A DNA stretch of 64,000 bases, taken from the NCBI RefSeq assembly GCF_040183065.1, contig NC_091125.1:120120621-120184620 (forward strand). The letters are read 5' to 3'. The position numbers were made by a program, and so were the translations under genes. The DNA is from Periplaneta americana (lineage: Eukaryota; Arthropoda; Insecta; Blattodea; Blattidae). Positions 59,056 to 64,000 of this stretch are shown here, piece after piece. The notes beneath the pieces were generated by a model. That model had not been told where the DNA came from. It saw only the letters and a list, made by a program, of their open reading frames with translations, and made no database searches. Position 1 is the first letter of the stretch; every line of letters starts with the position of its first letter.

Positions 59056-59059
59056 ATCC

Positions 59060-59873
59060 TGTTATATTGTAACTTTAAAATTCAAAACAATAATGTAGTT
59101 TTATTCCTACAACAATAACTCTTCACTTTCTACAATTTGATTCTACTCCCGTCAACAATGGGATTTCCACTCCACACAGTAACACAGTATTCGTTATTGC
59201 ACTCCACCTCCGACAATGACAATTTACTTGGATTATTGAGAACAACAATGAACTGTTAATTTTAACTAATGTTCACAAAGCACTATTTACAAATCAGAAC
59301 TGTCAGTTTTCAGTTCACAGTTCGTTTGCCTTGGCTAGTTCTCCTAGCTCAGTCACTCGAGTTCACTGTATCTCGAACCCCAGACCTTTAGAGACAGTCC
59401 ACTGAACCTCGAACTCAGGTCCCCCAACTGCGGTCCACTGCACTCGAACTCAGGACTTCGGACATTCGCACAGCTGCGGACACACTCAAGTCGAACTCCG
59501 GTCTCAAGCAGGCTTCACTGCTACGCAAGACTGGCTGGCTTGCTGTTCACCGACTACAACAACACTGCTAACTGCTAAACTGCTCAAGTTCACTCGTGTG
59601 TTGTATTTATAACTAAACCATAGTTACGAGAAATTTCTATGATGCTAGAGATATCCACTGATGTCAGGATGGCATTCTCGAATAATCTGGATATCTCTCC
59701 TCTCTGCCGCGGTCGCTCTCTCTCCTCTCCTCCCTCCTTTCTACGCCACAGCACATGCCACAGGAAGCAGATGCGCGCGCACTTGCGCCGCACCACGGCC
59801 GAACTACCCCTTCTTCTGCCGGTCGTGAGATCGAATCTCAGCTCTGTCACAATATATTCATCCATGCTTAACA
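59060..59873 (-). mobile_element. LTR-like block, 814 bp
   Basis: On the reverse strand the block begins TGTTAAGCATGG and ends AATATAACA, a TGTT...AACA frame typical of LTRs. It contains a TATA-like tataaata (59605-59612, reverse), a GC/CpG-rich upstream half and a long untranslated-looking downstream half with repeated tcgagttcagtg-like words. There is no second LTR, no matching target duplication, and no protease/RT/integrase in the window, so it is only a candidate. Confidence 0.35.
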
Positions 59874-59879
59874 ATTACA

Positions 59880-61095
59880 AGAAGATCTAAAAACAAAATT
59901 GCATGTACCTATTTTTAAACTATCAATATATTTACCATAGTCTACTGTATCAATAAGTGCATTTCGCAACACAAAAGAAAAACTAATAGGAACACCCGCA
60001 AACAAAAGAGATATAACCTACTAACATAAAACAATAGCTACTTTCACGCAGGGGAGAGAAAACCAAGATGATATAGGCCTACAGGGTGATTCGCGACTAG
60101 TGACCCGCGCTCTAGGAATCAGTGCCGTAGGTCATTTTGAGCATAAATGTCATATGAACATGGGTCCGATTATCGACCATTAAGGAGTTACAGTTGATTG
60201 AATCCTACGAAAGTAGCAGTGGTTTTGAGCAGAACTAAGAATTATTCACTTAAAATGCACAGAAATATTAGTTCAAAATACTCTATTAATCATAAAATAA
60301 ACATACTTCAGTTTGGAAGCAGATTTTCAAATATTCCCCCTTCCACTTCAATGCACCTGGCCGCACGGATGTGAATAGCGCGCATGTTCCGTAGCTATTT
60401 ACTGGTTGAATTGCTGTTGCCATGGTTGTTCCTCATTGCAATCTGCTTCCTTTCCTCCCGCTGGTGATGCTCGCAATCACTGCAAGAGCTCCAACATTGT
60501 GTAGCTTAGAGCGCTATGGTATCTGTTTTTATCGGTACGAACTATTTGTAGTATCAATACCGAGCTGGTATCACAAACTTGATTGGTTGGCTTGATATAA
60601 CTAACTCGCTTTGAATAGTAATATTAATATGAAGAAGGAAAAATTTCTGTCAATTCCTATAACTTGTCTATGATCTTAATTCAGCTGGAATGAATACTAT
60701 CATACTGTATTGTGATAAATGGATATTTCAGCATAAAATACAGTAGGCCTATTTTGATTTGAGAGTAGGTGGATAAATATTTTTGTTTGTACTGTAGTAG
60801 TATTATATTATAGTGGGCATTTTTTTCGAAGCCTCTTTGATACGGTTACCTCTCTTCAATGGACACTTTTACTGTCCCATGAATATCTATTATGTGGAGG
60901 TATCACTGTACAAAGATGGAAAAAAAGACAGACTTCCAACATTAACCTTGTTAGCTTATACAGGGACATCACTTTATTTTTACCAACATTTTTAACATTA
61001 ACCTGGCTATACTCGGAAACACTGTTGCCCCCTTCCATTACAGGAGTTTGATGTTACTAGTGCAATATGTAAACAAATCATTTTCCTAATAATAA
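59880..61095. other. No recognisable gene
   Basis: At 60820-60880 the words gaagcctctttgatacgg and ctcttcaatggacac recall the ends of pogo-like elements, but no inverted partner was found. Confidence 0.35.
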
Positions 61096-61099
61096 TAAT

Positions 61100-61250
61100 A
61101 ATTCATTTATTTAATCTGGCAGAGCTAAGGCCAGTAGGCCTTCTCTTCCGCCCAGCCAGACTCTAATTCTAATTAAATACATTTGCTTACATAGTTATTA
61201 CATTAATATCTAGATCATAAAACATGAAAGGTATAGGAGGAGAGAAAAGT
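61100..61250 (-). mobile_element. Possible LINE 3' end, reverse strand
   Basis: An AAT/ATTT-rich start is followed by ctggcagagctaaggccagt and aggccttctcttcc, similar in layout to 62085-62200 (ggattaaggccttcctacca). This suggests reversed 3' ends of related LINEs. No coding part was seen. Confidence 0.45.
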
Positions 61251-62079
61251 AGTGTATCCATTTATGTTGCAGGGAAATACGATATTACGATTTTCAGTTT
61301 GATCATCACTTTTACGGAATTTATCAAAATACAGTAGAGTAGTAACATTTTTTTTCAAAAACTCAACTTTTCAGGCGGCTATGTTCGTTATGTAATGTCT
61401 ACTTTATTTAGCATATTAATTATTGATGTTATCATACAATATAGAGAGTGCATTTAAATTGAGGGGGTCATAAGTAAAGGGCTGTAAGTGCACTTAAGTT
61501 ACTTTTGAGAAAATGGGGTTTAAATATTTAAGCTTTCGTAAAATCGGTGAAATTGTGTAATTAAATTTTAATGTGTGATGCGATTAAAATATCCCTTTGC
61601 CACTAAAATTTTAGATACTTTTGCTTACACTGGATGCACTTAACTCATGTTATTACAACTGTCACTAGCATTCCTTTGCTTCTAGCCACCTCAATTCAAA
61701 AAAAGCTAATCTGAATTTTTAAACAAGTTGCTGAAAATGGTTGCCGTTCATTACAATGCAGGCTTTAATTCAGTACGTATATTATTAAAAACATTTTGAA
61801 GCATATTCTCTGAAATTGAATTTATCGTTTCTTGAATATAATTTTTTAGTACGATATTATTAATATAGGTTCTTTCTTCTATAGAAAACGCAATCATATT
61901 TATGAAACACACTATACACTGCAGTGTTTACTTCACTGCTTGAAGACTTCGAATGCAACAGCGGCCGTAAGTTTGTGTGTCTGACGGGAGCAAGGACATT
62001 AGTGAAGGGGTGAGAGTGAAGTACATTCAGAAATGCAAGTACAATAAAAATGCAAGTAAAAATAAAATGATGTCCCTGT

Positions 62080-62160
62080 ATTTATTTATTTCATCTAACA
62101 GGATTAAGGCCTTCCTACCAGATAACACATATAAATACAAAAAATACAAACATTGACAAA
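62080..62160 (-). mobile_element. Possible LINE 3' end with (TTTA)n tail
   Basis: The word tatttatttatttcatctaa is followed by ggattaaggccttcc. Compare 61100-61250. Confidence 0.45.
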
Positions 62161-62165
62161 AATAA

Positions 62166-62287
62166 TACAGCTTAAGCAAATCTGGCTTTCAGATATAGCT
62201 CCCTGTGAAGCAGACTTGAACAATTTTTCCCCTGAAATTTTTCAAATCTGCTTCAAAAGGAACTAGGATCTGAAAGCCAGATTTGCA
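62166..62287. repeat. Inverted repeat, ~55-bp arms
   Basis: The left arm (gcaaatctggctttcagata...tgaagcagacttgaa) and right arm (ttcaaatctgcttcaaaagg...ctgaaagccagatttgc) are nearly complementary with almost no loop. The arm sequence resembles the 3' tail of the SINE-3 repeat at 57036-57090. Confidence 0.85.
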
Positions 62288-62299
62288 TAATATATGTCA

Positions 62300-62530
62300 C
62301 TGTAGATACGTTAACAGAAAACCACAATTCAAGTCGCACAGAGTTTGTGTGCACTCAAAGTTGAGTTTCTGGCGTCTTGTCAGCCCACTTGAGGTGTATG
62401 AATATAAAGGGAAAAATTGAGACAGTTCCTGGGTAGCTCAGTCGATAGAGCATTGGTGCGCTAAGCCAAAGGTTCCGGGGTAGATACTCGGCCCCGGAAC
62501 TATTTTTCCCTTGAAATTATTCAGTACAAA
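62300..62530 (+). mobile_element. tRNA-like repeat family (SINE-3), forward strand
   Basis: The order is as at 57036-57310: acagagtttgtgtgcactca, cagcccacttgaggt, a tRNA-like core from 62428 (cctgggtagctcagtcgata, then gagcattgg), then ttttcccttgaaattattca. The B box is decayed (ggggtagatactc). Confidence 0.72.
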
Positions 62531-62629
62531 TTGAAGTCCTATAGTCTGAGAGAGAGCCAACAGAGCCAGAAAACACTACAGAACACTTATTAAGCTAATA
62601 CAAGAAAAAATTATAGTTCAAATAAGAGT

Positions 62630-62630
62630 A

Positions 62631-62676
<46 letters not shown>
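62630..62676. repeat. (AAT)n microsatellite
   Basis: AAT trinucleotides, nearly perfect. Confidence 0.95.
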
Positions 62677-62678
<2 letters not shown>

Positions 62679-62921
62679 TACTCATTAAGAGTAAAACTGA
62701 CAACATAGTTACATTATGTATCAATATTCCATGGATTAAGCCGAAGTTGCGCAAGCTGACAAGTGTTTAACAAGCAATTCCATGAACTAGAATTTGGTTC
62801 TTTATACCCCAAGAGGATACAGAGAAACCGGTGAAGACCAAGATATTGGTGGAAGGATAAAGGCCATCTTTCTTAGATTAGTTCTGGTGTCACAGACCAC
62901 ATGGTCTAAAACGGGACAGTT

Positions 62922-62923
<2 letters not shown>

Positions 62924-62987
<64 letters not shown>
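62924..62987. repeat. (AAT)n microsatellite
   Basis: About 20 perfect AAT units. The Ile or Tyr runs in open frames here are artefacts of this repeat. Confidence 0.97.
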
Positions 62988-62989
<2 letters not shown>

Positions 62990-62990
<1 letters not shown>

Positions 62991-63714
62991 CTTTGCATGT
63001 CAGGGAATTAAGTTTAGTCCGTAAATTAAACCACACGTAGGTACATAAAAATAGCAAGTTCATAAATAAATACGTTAGAACGGGAAGTAATTGAGACGTG
63101 TAAACGCAAAACATTGACTGCGGAAGCCTTCTCAGATTTGGACACGGTGGCCATAGGCGCATCTTATTGACTGAGCACGTGTCCAAGCGCCTCGCATGTT
63201 CGGTAGCGTGTACACCATCTTCCTGCATTCGGCGGGGACCTTTCCTTGTAAAAACTGTCGGGCCATAAATCCCGGAGGACGACTCGGAGTACGGACAAGC
63301 ACAGACTTGTTTGATTAATCAGGCGGTCCGCTCCTTTGCGAGGTGCCTCTTTCTTGTATTGAAAACACAAAACACAGAATAGATTTATTTTAATATATAT
63401 TCCTCTCTCTCTTTCTAAATAAAAAGTATACAATGACCAGTGGCGGCTGTAGCGAGTTCGAGGACAATGAGATGCATAAGACCGGGTGGGAAATACCATG
63501 CAAATTTCAGTTACCGGTACAAAAAAAAAAAAAAAAAGAGGACATTACATCTGCAACTAAAAGTAAAATTGTACGCATAGAATGTAGGTACATATAACTC
63601 CCATTTTTTCTTGATTGACGCTGAAAGGAGATTATTAGGGATCGTATTTTTTTGGTAATAGCGATACGCGCGAGATATTCCACAATTACTTTCTGTCTTA
63701 CATTTACCTTCTAG
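62990..63714. other. No recognisable gene
   Basis: The frames 62890-63228 and 63164-63499 have no motif. The word cagtggcggctg at 63433-63444 equals the left end of the hAT element at 43768 and may be a relic terminus. Confidence 0.4.
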
Positions 63715-63715
63715 A

Positions 63716-64000
63716 TAGTACTTACTTACTTATGGTATTTAAGGAACCCGGAGGTTCATTGCCGCCCTCAAATAAGCCCGCCATCGGTCCCTATCCTAAC
63801 TAAGATTAATCCAGTCTCTCTTTCCATCATATCTCACCTCCCTCAAATCCATTTTAATACTATCCTCCCATCTATGTCTCGGCTTACCCAAAGGTTTTTT
63901 TCCTCCGACCTCCCAACTAACACTGTAAATGCATTTCTGCATTCACCTATACGTGCTACATGCCCTGCCCATCTCAAACGTCTGGATTTAATGTTCCTAA
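63716..64000 (-). mobile_element. LINE-A copy 11, runs off the right edge
   Basis: The reversed (GTAA)n tail (63719-63732) is followed by the reverse complement of the LINE-A C-terminus (MNLRVP, then [11 protein letters not shown] at the edge). Several small deletions break the frame. The element continues beyond the window. Confidence 0.93.

Noticed and set aside
60100-60260. Stretch that recalls a common arthropod repeat (cagggtgattcgcg...)
   Set aside because: I could find neither a second copy nor inverted ends in this window. Recognition was by memory only.
60820-60890. pogo-like terminal words
   Set aside because: No inverted partner or TA duplication was located nearby.

Overview
The window looks like an intergenic or intronic stretch of a large, AT-rich, repeat-dense arthropod genome. 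From memory, the dominant LINE protein (motifs [35 protein letters not shown]) and the tRNA-derived SINE match repeats found in cockroach (Periplaneta/Blattodea) gene models; I could not search to confirm this. I see no convincing host protein-coding gene. The only long undamaged gene is a hAT-type transposase of 494 codons. Most other open frames are transposon debris or low-complexity DNA. Layout, left to right: 0-4 kb has a LINE-A copy, a hAT-like element and a Harbinger-like non-autonomous element. 5.5-10.3 kb has a fold-back element holding a SINE, a second SINE, a 1.5-kb pyrimidine-rich tract with a 124-bp period, and a MITE with a half copy. 10.3-14.2 kb has a reverse-strand LINE-A and a 682-bp near-palindromic fold-back element. 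15.1-19.5 kb is a nested block: a decayed PIF/Harbinger element carries an inverted duplication with a SINE in its loop, and is split by a complete 2.2-kb hAT transposon. 20.2-22.3 kb is a minisatellite of about 60 alternating 32/31-bp units. 22.6-32.9 kb is a patchwork of LINE-B and LINE-A pieces, a hAT MITE with a perfect target duplication, an unnamed repeat beside two (AT)n tracts, and a TA-flanked DNA element. 33.2-35.8 kb is a PIF/Harbinger element whose transposase is split by the longest LINE-A copy, with a 5-bp target duplication. 36-50 kb holds more LINE ends, compound microsatellites, a 161-bp tandem duplication, a hAT element inside a LINE-B 3' end, and two opposed LINE-C 3' ends. 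51-64 kb holds a MULE transposase fragment, a mariner fragment, another LINE-A with a 13-bp target duplication, two copies of a tRNA-like repeat, an LTR-like block, and a LINE-A running off the right edge. The elements do not form a pathway. What the window records is insertion order: SINEs, LINEs and hAT elements went into older DNA transposons and LINEs, and several insertions can be dated relative to each other by intact target-site duplications. LINE-A, -B, -C and so on are working labels used only here.
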